Assembly: GCA_965651905.1 (NCBI GenBank)
Contig: CBFGUG010000016.1
Coordinates: 1-64,000, forward strand
Source: SZUA-265 sp965651905
GTDB lineage: Bacteria; Myxococcota_A; Polyangia; Polyangiales; Polyangiaceae
Direction: 5' to 3'
Length of the DNA: 64,000 nucleotides
Positions 54,851 through 63,768 of this stretch are shown piece by piece; position 1 is the stretch's first letter, and the number at the start of each line of letters is the position of its first letter. The position numbers were made by a program, and so were the translations under genes. The notes below the pieces were generated by a model. The model had not been told where the DNA came from and did not search any database. It saw nothing but the letters and a program-made list of their open reading frames with translations.

Positions 54851-56595
54851 TGCGTGGTCTTTCCAGTATCATCGACCGCCGCCGCACGCGAGCGCGCGTG
54901 CTGTTCGGGGTCAGCTTGGCGACGTGCGCGGCGTGCGCACCGCTACTCGAATTACCGAAGGCTGACGAGAGTGACGCAGGCGCGCCTCAGATCAGCAGTA
55001 GTACGCAAGGGGATGCAACCCTGACGCGCGTGGACGCTACGGATGACGCGCGCTGGGTGTACTTCGACTGCGACACGGGCGCCGAGGTGAGCCCCGAAGA
55101 TCCCACGAACTCTGACGCGTGGGATCTCGCCTTTCAGCGTTTTCGTGTCATTTCCAATGGCGGAGTCAGTGGTACGGGCGGGGTCATCGTCGCGCCACTG
55201 CCCGGCGCGGCCTTCGACGACATCGACGAAGCCCCCACGGACGGCTGGGTCAACGATCGCTTGGACTCGGACGACGACGACGACACCGACCGCGACAGTG
55301 CGTTCTTGGGCGAAGCTACCTGGTACGACTACGACGATGGCGGCCACACGCTCAGCCCCAATGACGTGGTGTACGTCGTGCGTGCTACGGGCGGCGCGTA
55401 TTACAAACTACGTTTCGTGGGTTATTACGATGACGCGGGCACTGCGGGGTATCCTACGTTCAGCTGGGCGCGGGTTGCGGCGCCCGCGAAGGGCCTGTCA
55501 CAAGAGGCGTTCGAACTAATTGCGAGCTCGGACCCCGTGATTGACCCCGACTCCGATCGACCCCAGGTGGTCGTAAATTATCCGCCCGAGGTGGTGCTCG
55601 TCGATGCTTCGTCGAGTGACGTTTGGGTGCGCGTCGATGTCGAGCGTGGTGTGGTCGATGCGGACGCCGATTCCCTCGAATGGGATCTCGCGTTCTTGCG
55701 TACGGGCATCCAAACCAATGGCGGCGATAGTGGTCCTGGCTTGGGCGGCATGCGCGCCGCGCCCGACGACCTGAACTACGACGAGCTGGACGCGTCCCCC
55801 ACCTACGGATTTTCGTCCGACGCGGTAGCTGGTAAAGACAGTGACGGCACTCCCGTTTCCATCAACCCGACGTCTGACGACTGGTACCTCTACGATCTGG
55901 GTACGCACATCGTCACGCCCAAAGAGCAGAGTCACTACGTGCGGCGAGCAAACGGCGACTACGCCAAGCTGCAAGTGCTGGGTTACGTCGACGGCATTTG
56001 GGGCTTGCTGCTCGATCCGTTGCCGCGCTCCACCGCCCCGCAGATCACTTCGCTGAACGTCGCAGAGCTTGCCGCCATCAAAGCCGGGCTCGGGCTCGAA
56101 CCGTGGATCTACTTCAGCTTCCGTCAGGGTGAGGTCGTCGACGTGCGCTTCGGAAGTTCGAGTGACGCCTGGGACATCGGCATTCGAGGACCCTGGCTGC
56201 GCACGAACGGTGGTGCGAGCGGACCCGGCTCGGGTGGCGCGTCGATTGCAAACGTGAGCGCCATCGACGAAGTTGGGACATTTCCCAGCGGGGGTTACTC
56301 CGAAGACGAGAGCGAAGGAACCGCAGACGCGACGTTTGGCGTCAGCCGCGTATTGAGCGACGCCGTGGAGCTTTCGTCAGCGACTGCAGACGCGGGCGTC
56401 GCAGTGGACGCCGCTTCGGCTCCTGACGCGGCCGCGCCCAGCACGGAACAGATCCTCGGCATCGACGATCAGAGCGTCTTTCTCGTGCGCACCGCGGACG
56501 GCGGTTACGCGGCGCTGCTCTTCGAGTCCTACGACGGCTCGACGTTGCGTTTCGCATGGGCGTACGCGGGTTACGGGCAGACGGATCTGAACTGA
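54850..56595 (+). CDS. Lipoprotein with three HmuY-like domains
   Basis: A 581-aa exported protein. ATG 54850 overlaps the receptor's TGA (TGATG). Signal with lipobox CAAC (about residue 29). Three HmuY-like segments follow, about 60-215, 240-405 and 415-575. In each a W[VI]Y/RF strand opens it (RWVYFDCDTGAEV; VWVRVDVERGVV; PWIYFSFRQGEVV), a WDL/WDI strand follows (AWDLAFQRF; EWDLAFLRT; AWDIGIRGP), then SNGG/TNGG-type turns, and a YVVRATGG, YVRRANGD or FLVRTADGG strand late in the segment. HmuY of Porphyromonas is a surface heme-binding lipoprotein that hands heme to HmuR, a TonB receptor; here the receptor is encoded next door. Heme ligand residues differ among HmuY homologues and I could not identify them. 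Confidence 0.8.
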   Translation: MRGLSSIIDRRRTRARVLFGVSLATCAACAPLLELPKADESDAGAPQISSSTQGDATLTRVDATDDARWVYFDCDTGAEVSPEDPTNSDAWDLAFQRFRVISNGGVSGTGGVIVAPLPGAAFDDIDEAPTDGWVNDRLDSDDDDDTDRDSAFLGEATWYDYDDGGHTLSPNDVVYVVRATGGAYYKLRFVGYYDDAGTAGYPTFSWARVAAPAKGLSQEAFELIASSDPVIDPDSDRPQVVVNYPPEVVLVDASSSDVWVRVDVERGVVDADADSLEWDLAFLRTGIQTNGGDSGPGLGGMRAAPDDLNYDELDASPTYGFSSDAVAGKDSDGTPVSINPTSDDWYLYDLGTHIVTPKEQSHYVRRANGDYAKLQVLGYVDGIWGLLLDPLPRSTAPQITSLNVAELAAIKAGLGLEPWIYFSFRQGEVVDVRFGSSSDAWDIGIRGPWLRTNGGASGPGSGGASIANVSAIDEVGTFPSGGYSEDESEGTADATFGVSRVLSDAVELSSATADAGVAVDAASAPDAAAPSTEQILGIDDQSVFLVRTADGGYAALLFESYDGSTLRFAWAYAGYGQTDLN

Positions 56596-56660
56596 ATCGC
56601 GCCCGAGGGGGTTCGGCAGTAGTCGAGCACGACTGCTGCAGGCTTCGCCATGTATCGATG

Positions 56661-57659
56661 TCAGTCGTTCGCCAGTCGGATCACCACTTCGACCAAGCCT
56701 GCGACCGCGCGTGCACTGCGTTCGAGGTCGAGCTTGTCGAAGGTGTCTTCGGGCGTGTGATAGTGCGGATAGCGGAAGGGCGCGGTGTCCGTCACCATCA
56801 CGGCGGGGTAGTCGAACTGCCAGAACGCCCAGTGATCCGACCAACCGACGCCGGGCAGAGACGCGGGGAGTGCACCGCCCTCACTCGGCAACTGCGCGCC
56901 GCTGTTTCTGAATGCGCCGACAGATCGGCGCGCCAACTGCCGCGAAGGCAGATTGCCGACAAATGCCAAAAAGTCACCGCGGCTCGGGTAAAACCAACTC
57001 GCGACGGGTGGATACTGCTGCGAGCCAGGTTCGTCACTGTAGTAGCCTAGGGTTTCCAGCGACAACATCGCCACGACCTGTTCGTCACGTTCCGAGCACT
57101 CGCGTGCGTATTGCCAGCTGCCCATCAACTCGGTCTGAAAGTACGGCGGCTCCTCGTTGGTGAACGCGACGAAACGCAGCTCACGAGCGAACTTGCGCCC
57201 CGATAGCACCCGAGCCACTTCGAGTAGCGCGGCTACTCCGCTGCCATTGTCGTTGGCCGCAGGGGTGTCGTGCGCCGAATCGTAGTGTGCACCGACGACC
57301 ACGACTTGCTCGGTGTCGTTCGGTAGTTTGGCTTCGAGATTGGCGACACGTTCTCCTTCGACGCTGAACGCTTGTCGTCGAAGGACGTAACCATAACCTT
57401 CGAGTTCCGACGTGATATACGCCTCCGCTCGCTCGAGGGCTTCGGGTCTAGCGTGCAGGTTTCGCTCGCCGATTTCTTCAGCCAACTTGCGCACGTGGCG
57501 TTCGAACCCAGTTCGAATCAGCTCTTCAGACGGAGTCGAGGCCGCGGCGCTGCCCTCGAAGCTCTCGCCGGGCATGGTCACACACGCGACGTAGAACGTC
57601 GCTAGCGTCGTGGCGCTCGATCCTGCGGCGATCGCACCCACCCTGAGAGCCCAGTTCAT
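56661..57659 (-). CDS. M28-family zinc aminopeptidase-like enzyme
   Basis: A 332-aa exported protein. ATG 57659 starts a hydrophobic signal-like segment (NWALRVGAIAAGSSATTLAT) with a lipobox-like VAC (about residue 26). Residues 70-330 match peptidase family M28: AHYDSAHDTPAANDNGSG holds the first zinc ligands (His and Asp), FVAFTNEEPP contains the catalytic Glu pair, LETLGYYSD a further ligand and HYHTPEDTFD a C-terminal His. It should release amino acids or cyclise N-terminal Gln; specificity is unclear. A frame to 57707 adds an unlikely N-terminus. Confidence 0.88.
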   Translation of the reverse strand: MNWALRVGAIAAGSSATTLATFYVACVTMPGESFEGSAAASTPSEELIRTGFERHVRKLAEEIGERNLHARPEALERAEAYITSELEGYGYVLRRQAFSVEGERVANLEAKLPNDTEQVVVVGAHYDSAHDTPAANDNGSGVAALLEVARVLSGRKFARELRFVAFTNEEPPYFQTELMGSWQYARECSERDEQVVAMLSLETLGYYSDEPGSQQYPPVASWFYPSRGDFLAFVGNLPSRQLARRSVGAFRNSGAQLPSEGGALPASLPGVGWSDHWAFWQFDYPAVMVTDTAPFRYPHYHTPEDTFDKLDLERSARAVAGLVEVVIRLAND

Positions 57660-57791
57660 CACTGGTTCAATACCACGGAGGCAGTGTGCCTTGGCTCGGC
57701 ATCGCATCTCCCCGAAAGAGCCCGCGTGAGCGTTCCACTGCGGGCGTTTCGATCCACATGTATTCTTGGCCCAGTCATTGATTGGCGCCCT

Positions 57792-59654
57792 TCACCGATT
57801 GCTCGAAAGCCGAGTCTCGACTGCAGAAGTGACGCCTAGGCCGCGGCGAGACGCAACCACCACCTCGCCGCTCGCTCTCGACAAGCGCGCAGTGACGTCC
57901 ACCCCGGGTGCGGCACGCTCGAGTTTCACCCAACCCGATTCCGCGCTCGAGTCGCGTCGCAACAAGCCCGACATGGTGGCGGCATATAGCGCCCCATCTT
58001 GATGTGATAATCCGCCGAAGTTCACATAGCCGCCGTCCAGGTGACTCACTAAGACTGGTGAATTTTGCGTCAGTCGCAGCTCGGTCACCCCATGCGCGTA
58101 GGTGCCTACGAAGAGGCGATCGCCTTGCACCAGCAGACTCGTGACCCAATCGTCGCGCAAGTGCCCGCTGCTGACCGAGAAACGCCGAAGCGCTTCACCC
58201 TGCCGCCACAAGTAGAGGCCGCGCGTCGTCCCCAGCCACAGGCCGTCACGTTCTGCAGGCGCTAGAGCCCAAACCGACTTGAGCGGAAGTTCGCTCTTCT
58301 TGCCGTAGTTGGTGACTTGGCTGCCACTCACGATCGCAAACCCGTGCCCCGTGCCCACGGCTACGCGTCCCCCACTCAGTGCAGCGATGGCGTGAACGTC
58401 GGTGTTCTCCAAACCCGCCGCCGCGTCGATGTTGGCCACGACTTTTCCCGAACGGTCGAGGGAAAGCAGCCCGCGCGCGGTGCCGACCCAAAGCCGCGTG
58501 GGGGTCGAAAGCAGCGCGTTCACGCGTCGGTCGATTTGGGTGCTGGCGACGGGTTTCGACGCGTCGCCTTCCACGACATGTAGCCCGCGGTCGAAGCTGC
58601 CCAGCCACAGCTTCCCGCCGAACTCCGCGAGCGCAGCCACGTCGTTGGCGCCGACACTCGGCGTCGACCAGCGTTGGAACCCTGCGTCACGCCGCACGTA
58701 CAAGCCACGATTGGTGGCTACGCAGGTGCTGCCGTGAGCTTGCCGCACGGAGACCACGCCCGAAAGTTTGGTGTTCGCCAGGGGCGTGTTGCGTTCGGCG
58801 GTGATCACACGAATCGGACTTGCGTCGTAACTGCCGACGAGCAGGCCCCGTACCTCGCTTTCTTGCGCCCCAACACCTTGCGCCACGATTGCCAGCGCAC
58901 GAACGTCGCTAGCAGCCAACTGCGCGTACGGTCCGACGGCATTGCGGACGCCATCGAACCCGCTCCACCACAGCTGGCCCGCGTAACTGGCCAGCGACCA
59001 GACGTGAGCCGTCGGATCACCCGGGCCGCGCGTCCAAATGCCGTTCTCCAGGACTCGAATACCGCCTCCAGCGTGGGCCGCATGCAGCTTTCCCGCGTGC
59101 GCTTGTAGATCGGTAATTCGAGCCGACGAGTCCGCTGCGGGAACCGACCAGCTGCCGTCGGTATTTCGAACCGCCACGCCGCGCTCCCACACGGCGGCGT
59201 GTAAACGCCCTGCGTGCCACTCGAAGTCGCGCACGGCCCCGCCGAGATCGTCGGCCGCGTCGAGCTTCGTACTGGCGACGTCCCAGCGCGCCACGCCTGC
59301 TTCCGTGCCGATCCACAGGTGCGCTGCGTCGCTTTCGAGCGCTAGCGCGTGGGCGCGAGTGCCCGGCAAGCCATCGAGTCTCGTGAGCACGGCGTCCACT
59401 CGACCGCGCTTGGAGAACACCACCACGCCGCCACCCGTCGCGGAAACGACGCGCCCGTCGGGCAGCGGCTGGCACGCGCGCACGTCGTCGAAGTTCGCGA
59501 GCACGCGCTCGGCAGCCTCCGCTCCTCGAGCGGATTGTCCATACCCGGGCGCCGCCCAACATAGTGCGAGGAGCGCGGTAATCCAGCGCATCATCGACGC
59601 GCGAGACGTCGAGCGCACACGCTGGCTTCGCCCGGGGTCTGCACCGCGATTCAC
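57792..59654 (-). CDS. Periplasmic propeller of the two-component-sensor type
   Basis: A 620-aa exported protein. GTG 59654 is chosen because it overlaps the upstream stop as GTGA and has GAGGA six bases upstream; ATG 59594 is possible but lacks a ribosome-binding site. The signal ends about residue 40 (WAAPGYGQ). About a dozen repeats of the pattern LWIGTEAGVARWD, LWLGSFDRGLHVV, LWVGTARGLLSLD and LWLGTTRGLYLW form propeller blades like those in the sensor part of hybrid two-component systems, but no kinase or transmembrane segment follows. Last gene of a three-gene operon with the TPR-DUF2135 and VIT/vWA genes. Confidence 0.82.
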   Translation of the reverse strand: MNRGADPGRSQRVRSTSRASMMRWITALLALCWAAPGYGQSARGAEAAERVLANFDDVRACQPLPDGRVVSATGGGVVVFSKRGRVDAVLTRLDGLPGTRAHALALESDAAHLWIGTEAGVARWDVASTKLDAADDLGGAVRDFEWHAGRLHAAVWERGVAVRNTDGSWSVPAADSSARITDLQAHAGKLHAAHAGGGIRVLENGIWTRGPGDPTAHVWSLASYAGQLWWSGFDGVRNAVGPYAQLAASDVRALAIVAQGVGAQESEVRGLLVGSYDASPIRVITAERNTPLANTKLSGVVSVRQAHGSTCVATNRGLYVRRDAGFQRWSTPSVGANDVAALAEFGGKLWLGSFDRGLHVVEGDASKPVASTQIDRRVNALLSTPTRLWVGTARGLLSLDRSGKVVANIDAAAGLENTDVHAIAALSGGRVAVGTGHGFAIVSGSQVTNYGKKSELPLKSVWALAPAERDGLWLGTTRGLYLWRQGEALRRFSVSSGHLRDDWVTSLLVQGDRLFVGTYAHGVTELRLTQNSPVLVSHLDGGYVNFGGLSHQDGALYAATMSGLLRRDSSAESGWVKLERAAPGVDVTARLSRASGEVVVASRRGLGVTSAVETRLSSNR

Positions 59655-62536
59655 AGCAATTCCTCGCCGAGACTCGTGCGCGTGTCGACGACGCGCACGT
59701 CGTCACTGGTGTTCGAAAGCTCCAAGTCGACCTCGCGCAGATTGCCCGCCGCATCCCACACGAACACGGTCAGCTCGCTCGGGGTCTCGGACGTCAGTGC
59801 CGCGTCGGGCAACTGCACGCGAAACTCGGCGAGTTTGATCGCGGTCATCGGTAACACTTGGCCGTCAGCGAGCTGCAACTCCGCGCGCCTGGCGTCTTTG
59901 CCGAACTGGCGCACGAGCTTTTCCGCTTCGTCGTGTGGGCGGCGGGTTTCGCTGAGTAGTGCGTCGAGCTGTCGGGTGTGCTGTCGAGCGTGCAAGTACA
60001 CGCGGCCGCCTCGCCGCTCGATCTCGAAGTTCAGCTCGGGCGCGTGGGTGTCCACGACGTAACTCAGCTGAATCAGTTCGATGCGCCCGTCGGCGTGTTC
60101 GATGCGCACGTCGACGGGATAGACGCCATCTGCCGTGCCCTGGTCGACCAGGAAGCGTACGCTCCACACCCGTAGCTCGGGTTCGTATTGTGCGTCCTTG
60201 GTTTCGCCGAAGGGGAAGATCACGCGCACCGAGCGCGCGTCTTCGGGGGCCGGGATACGCACTTCGGGATCGCCCGGCTGCAGACGATCGGGCGACAGGC
60301 TCGCCGTACGCGTACCGACTGATTCCAGATCGCCGCCGCTGATGGTCGGCGCATTTTGCGCGGTTCGCTCTTTGCGCTCGATGTCGTAACGCTTGTACGC
60401 TTCTTCGCTCTCCAGCACCAAAAACGCCGTGTGACGACTCATCACGCCAAACTCCAGGCTGGTTTCGACGATCTCTTCGCGCTTGGCGCCCGAGTGTTCC
60501 AGGTAGGCCAGGTGTTGCCTGCCCCAGCGTTGCGAAACCCACGGCGCTTCGAGCGCACCTGACAGCATCACCGCGTGACGCACGGGTTTGCCCGCCAGCT
60601 GCCCGACGACCTTCACCTCGGTCGGCGGCTTGTGCCCGGGAAGCGTGCGCACCACGACGGGCAATCGCTCGCCGGGCATCAAGCTGCGTTTGCCCTGCGG
60701 GTAAACGACGCTGCCCGTCGGAACCTCGAGCTCGACGTCCGTGTAACGCGGCGTGCGACTGATGGCGCCCAGGAGCGTCGCCCAACCGCGCACCGCGTTC
60801 GTGTCGTCGGGAGCTGCGACGCGCCCGCCCGTGACTGCGCCGAGCTGTGCCGACAGATCGTGCTCGGCGCCCTTGCCCAGCGTCATCATGTGGATGGGAG
60901 CGCCCACTTGCTGGGCTTTCTGAAGCAACGTCTCAGCAGCGGTTTCACCCCACGTGGCGGTGGCGTCCCCGACGTAAACCACCTCGAAACTCGCGTCTGC
61001 GCGCGATCGCGTTGTATTTTGGGCTTTGGCGTAGTCGAGGGCTGCGCCCAGATCGCTCGCGCCGTCGGCTTCGCCCTCGAGCAGCGCGCGGCGCGCGAGT
61101 TCACCCGTCGCCTTGACGCCCATCCAGGTGTCCGTCAGCTCGCGCACGTTCAAGTCACTCGCGGCCACCTTGACGCGGTCCTCGGACGAAAGCGTGTCGA
61201 ACAACGCGCCCAGAGCTTCGATCTGCAGCGGCTTCGATTCGAGTGAGCTGCGCGAGGTATCGACGATCACGAGCACGTCGCGAGGTCCGGACTTTTGCGC
61301 GCCCTGGCCCGGTGCGCTGGGCGCGATGTACACCGCGCTCGTGTAGGTGCCGCTGTCGAGTAACGTCGCATAGGCGGCGCCCAGCGGCTTGCCCACGAAC
61401 TCCAGCGTTCCAGACGTCGGGAACGCAGCGTCCGCTGAGCCCAGCGCCTCGCCGTTGAACGCGGCGGACAGTTTCGGAGGCGTTGCTTGCAGCGGCGGCG
61501 ACCCGACGTCCACTCGAAGCGATGCCAAGCCCGCGTCGTTCCGCTCCAGGGGCGTGAGATAACGCACCACTACACGTTTCACTTTGTTCGGCTCGATCGG
61601 AAACACGCGCAGCTTGAACACGTTGCCCGGCTCCCACTCGAGCAGCGCAGGATCGCGCATCGAGTCGACGATCTCTTCGAAGGTTTGGCGCGCCTTGTCG
61701 CGTTCGAGCAGCTCGCCTTCCATCAGCTTGCCGTCGATGTCCATCGCCAAACCGACGAGCGCTGCTCCCGCAGGCAGCGGAAAGCGGAACACGCCTTCGA
61801 TGACTTGGCTGGCCTCGTTGAGAAAGCGGTGTTCGATTTCGACCAGCGCTTGGTGCCCACTTTGCAGTCCCTCGACGCGGACGGACTCGAGCAACAGCGG
61901 TGCGTCGCCGCCTGCGGGTACCAGACTACCGAGCGCAGACCCGTCATGGCCCGTCGCGAGCTCGCCCGTCCACGAGGCGCGCTGGGGCGCGCTCGAGACA
62001 GCGGTCAGCTCGCCTTGCTTGGAGCCGTCACTCGACAGCAACACGTCACTCGCGCTCAAGTCGACGAGTTCGCCGCCTTCGAGCCAGCGGGTTTTCGTCT
62101 TGCTGAAGCTGCGCAGACGCACTTGACCGCGCACCAGCTCGACCACGACCACGCCCGCGTCGTCTTGGCCCAGTAGCAGGTGAGCGCCGCCTCGCAGCCA
62201 CAGTCGCGCCAGCTCCTCTTCGCCGTCGCGCAAGCGCAGCTCGGCGCCCGCCCCTGAAACGCGCAGTTCCCGCACGTCGCTGGCCGTCGCGCCTTGGGTG
62301 AACGATTGCCACTCTCCTGCCGTCGCTTTGAACTCCAAGTTGCCGTCGACGATGGCGGCCGACCACTCCCCACGCGGCGCTTGCGCGGGCAAACTTGCTG
62401 CGCTCTTGACGGGAGCCGTGGCGCCGTCCCCGCAGCTCGGCAGCGCGAGGGTGCCAAACCCCAGCAAGGTCAGGCCCATGGTGGTGACTAGGGCGCAGCG
62501 CGCTGCCATGACCACACGGTTGCTCACCGCCTTCAC
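59651..62536 (-). CDS. VIT/vWA-domain lipoprotein with FecR-like N-terminal part
   Basis: A 961-aa exported protein. GTG 62536 is chosen because GGAGG lies six bases upstream and it overlaps the previous stop (GTGA). Signal with lipobox LPSC (about residue 31). Residues 40-130 resemble a FecR-like beta domain. A VIT (vault/inter-alpha-trypsin) domain covers about 180-310 (VEIEHRFLNEASQVIEGVFRF, split family block; LERDKARQTFEEI). A vWA domain starts about 420 with VIVDTSRSSLESK; the MIDAS DTSRS has Arg where most have Gly. The C-terminal ~300 residues are beta-rich. VIT/vWA proteins form the heavy chains of eukaryotic inter-alpha inhibitors; in bacteria their role is mostly unknown. Sits between DUF2135 and propeller genes, both coupled. 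Confidence 0.85.
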   Translation of the reverse strand: MKAVSNRVVMAARCALVTTMGLTLLGFGTLALPSCGDGATAPVKSAASLPAQAPRGEWSAAIVDGNLEFKATAGEWQSFTQGATASDVRELRVSGAGAELRLRDGEEELARLWLRGGAHLLLGQDDAGVVVVELVRGQVRLRSFSKTKTRWLEGGELVDLSASDVLLSSDGSKQGELTAVSSAPQRASWTGELATGHDGSALGSLVPAGGDAPLLLESVRVEGLQSGHQALVEIEHRFLNEASQVIEGVFRFPLPAGAALVGLAMDIDGKLMEGELLERDKARQTFEEIVDSMRDPALLEWEPGNVFKLRVFPIEPNKVKRVVVRYLTPLERNDAGLASLRVDVGSPPLQATPPKLSAAFNGEALGSADAAFPTSGTLEFVGKPLGAAYATLLDSGTYTSAVYIAPSAPGQGAQKSGPRDVLVIVDTSRSSLESKPLQIEALGALFDTLSSEDRVKVAASDLNVRELTDTWMGVKATGELARRALLEGEADGASDLGAALDYAKAQNTTRSRADASFEVVYVGDATATWGETAAETLLQKAQQVGAPIHMMTLGKGAEHDLSAQLGAVTGGRVAAPDDTNAVRGWATLLGAISRTPRYTDVELEVPTGSVVYPQGKRSLMPGERLPVVVRTLPGHKPPTEVKVVGQLAGKPVRHAVMLSGALEAPWVSQRWGRQHLAYLEHSGAKREEIVETSLEFGVMSRHTAFLVLESEEAYKRYDIERKERTAQNAPTISGGDLESVGTRTASLSPDRLQPGDPEVRIPAPEDARSVRVIFPFGETKDAQYEPELRVWSVRFLVDQGTADGVYPVDVRIEHADGRIELIQLSYVVDTHAPELNFEIERRGGRVYLHARQHTRQLDALLSETRRPHDEAEKLVRQFGKDARRAELQLADGQVLPMTAIKLAEFRVQLPDAALTSETPSELTVFVWDAAGNLREVDLELSNTSDDVRVVDTRTSLGEELL

Positions 62537-63768
62537 GATGCACCTCCCGCGCTCGCTGCGGTTCCCGCCGCCTTGTTCGCTGATGTTTTGGCGGGGGTGG
62601 TTTTGGCGACTTCGACCTTGGCGACCGTCACCGTCTGTTTGGGTTCGAGCAGGCGGTAGGGTACGACGTGGCGCTTCTCGGCCACGGAACCTTCGTCGAT
62701 CACGATCGTCACTTCGCCGCGCGCTTCGCGAAAGGTGTCGCGCGAGGTTCCGTAAAAGTTCACCTGAACCTCGTAGGTGCCGGGCTGGGCGCGTTTGACC
62801 GTGAAGCTTTCGGGGCCGTAACCGTCGGTCACGTCGTCGAACAGCGCGCCACCGTGTTTGCCTTGTTTGTGGGAGTAGAAGATCTTTTCGCGGCTGGGCG
62901 TGGTCACCCACAGGTCGACGTCGGTGCGGTTGGTGTCCCAGGTCAGGTAGATCTTGATGTCGTTGTCGACGCCGCCCTTGATCTGCAAGGCGTCGATGGC
63001 CGCCGTCAGTTGCTGTATCTGTTGTTCGTTGGCGTTCGCTTTGGCGTCGCGTCGCTCCGCGGCCAACAATTGACCCAAGCGTTGTTTCGTCGGGTACGCG
63101 ATCTTGTGCGGCGTCTTGGGGTCGGAGGCGATCTGCGTGAGCAGGCGCTTGGCCTCGGCGTGCTCCCCCAAGCGCACGTTGGCGTCCGCCAGTTCGAAGG
63201 TGATGCGTGAGTCTTCGGGCCTGAGCTGGTGAGCGGCAAGCAAACGCTGCTTGGCTGCCCCCAACTGTCCCGATTGCTTGAGCACCGTGGCCAGCGCGCG
63301 TTGCGCGTCGGGATCTTCGGACAGCAGCTCCACGACCGCGGAGTAAACTCGCAGCGCTTCGTCGGGGCGCCCCAGTTCGCTGAGCAGATCGCCGATCAAA
63401 CGAACGACGACCAGATTGTAGGCGTCCAGCGCGCGCCAGGCGCGCGCTTCGGTCAGCGCTTCTTCTAGTTTGCCTGCTTGCTGCAGTGCAGTGACGAGAG
63501 CGAAGCGCGCCTCACGTTTCTTGGGCTCTGCCGTCACCGCATCTCGCAGGCGTGTCAGCTCCGCGTCACTGACGCCACGCTTACCCGCGCTTGGCGTCGC
63601 GGTCGAATCCATTTCGATCACCCGTAGCCGTGAATCCACGGCCGCGGGCGGTGTTGCATCGTCTGTCGTTCCCGCGATGGCCAGCTCTGGCGCGGTGCCG
63701 CAGAGCAGCGCCCCCGCCGCAATCCAAGTCAGGCGTCGTCCCTGTAGAAAAGTCGTAACGAGTATCAT
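62533..63768 (-). CDS. TPR protein with C-terminal DUF2135 domain
   Basis: A 411-aa exported protein, first gene of the operon. ATG 63768, then a hydrophobic signal (about residues 13-32). Residues 65-235 are TPR-like helices (AVTAEPKKREARFALVTALQ, GRPDEALRVYSAVVELL, LRPEDSRITFELADANVRLG). Residues 265-360 are the DUF2135 domain: KIYLTWDTNRTDVDLWVTTP, YSHKQGKHGG, TDGYGPESFTV, YEVQVNFYG. DUF2135 proteins also occur in the bacterial alpha-2-macroglobulin clusters of E. coli (yfaP) and pseudomonads, which suggests an envelope-defence role by association. The Lys/Ala/Thr-rich tail may be a linker. The stop overlaps the next start (GTGA). Confidence 0.85.
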   Translation of the reverse strand: MILVTTFLQGRRLTWIAAGALLCGTAPELAIAGTTDDATPPAAVDSRLRVIEMDSTATPSAGKRGVSDAELTRLRDAVTAEPKKREARFALVTALQQAGKLEEALTEARAWRALDAYNLVVVRLIGDLLSELGRPDEALRVYSAVVELLSEDPDAQRALATVLKQSGQLGAAKQRLLAAHQLRPEDSRITFELADANVRLGEHAEAKRLLTQIASDPKTPHKIAYPTKQRLGQLLAAERRDAKANANEQQIQQLTAAIDALQIKGGVDNDIKIYLTWDTNRTDVDLWVTTPSREKIFYSHKQGKHGGALFDDVTDGYGPESFTVKRAQPGTYEVQVNFYGTSRDTFREARGEVTIVIDEGSVAEKRHVVPYRLLEPKQTVTVAKVEVAKTTPAKTSANKAAGTAASAGGAS

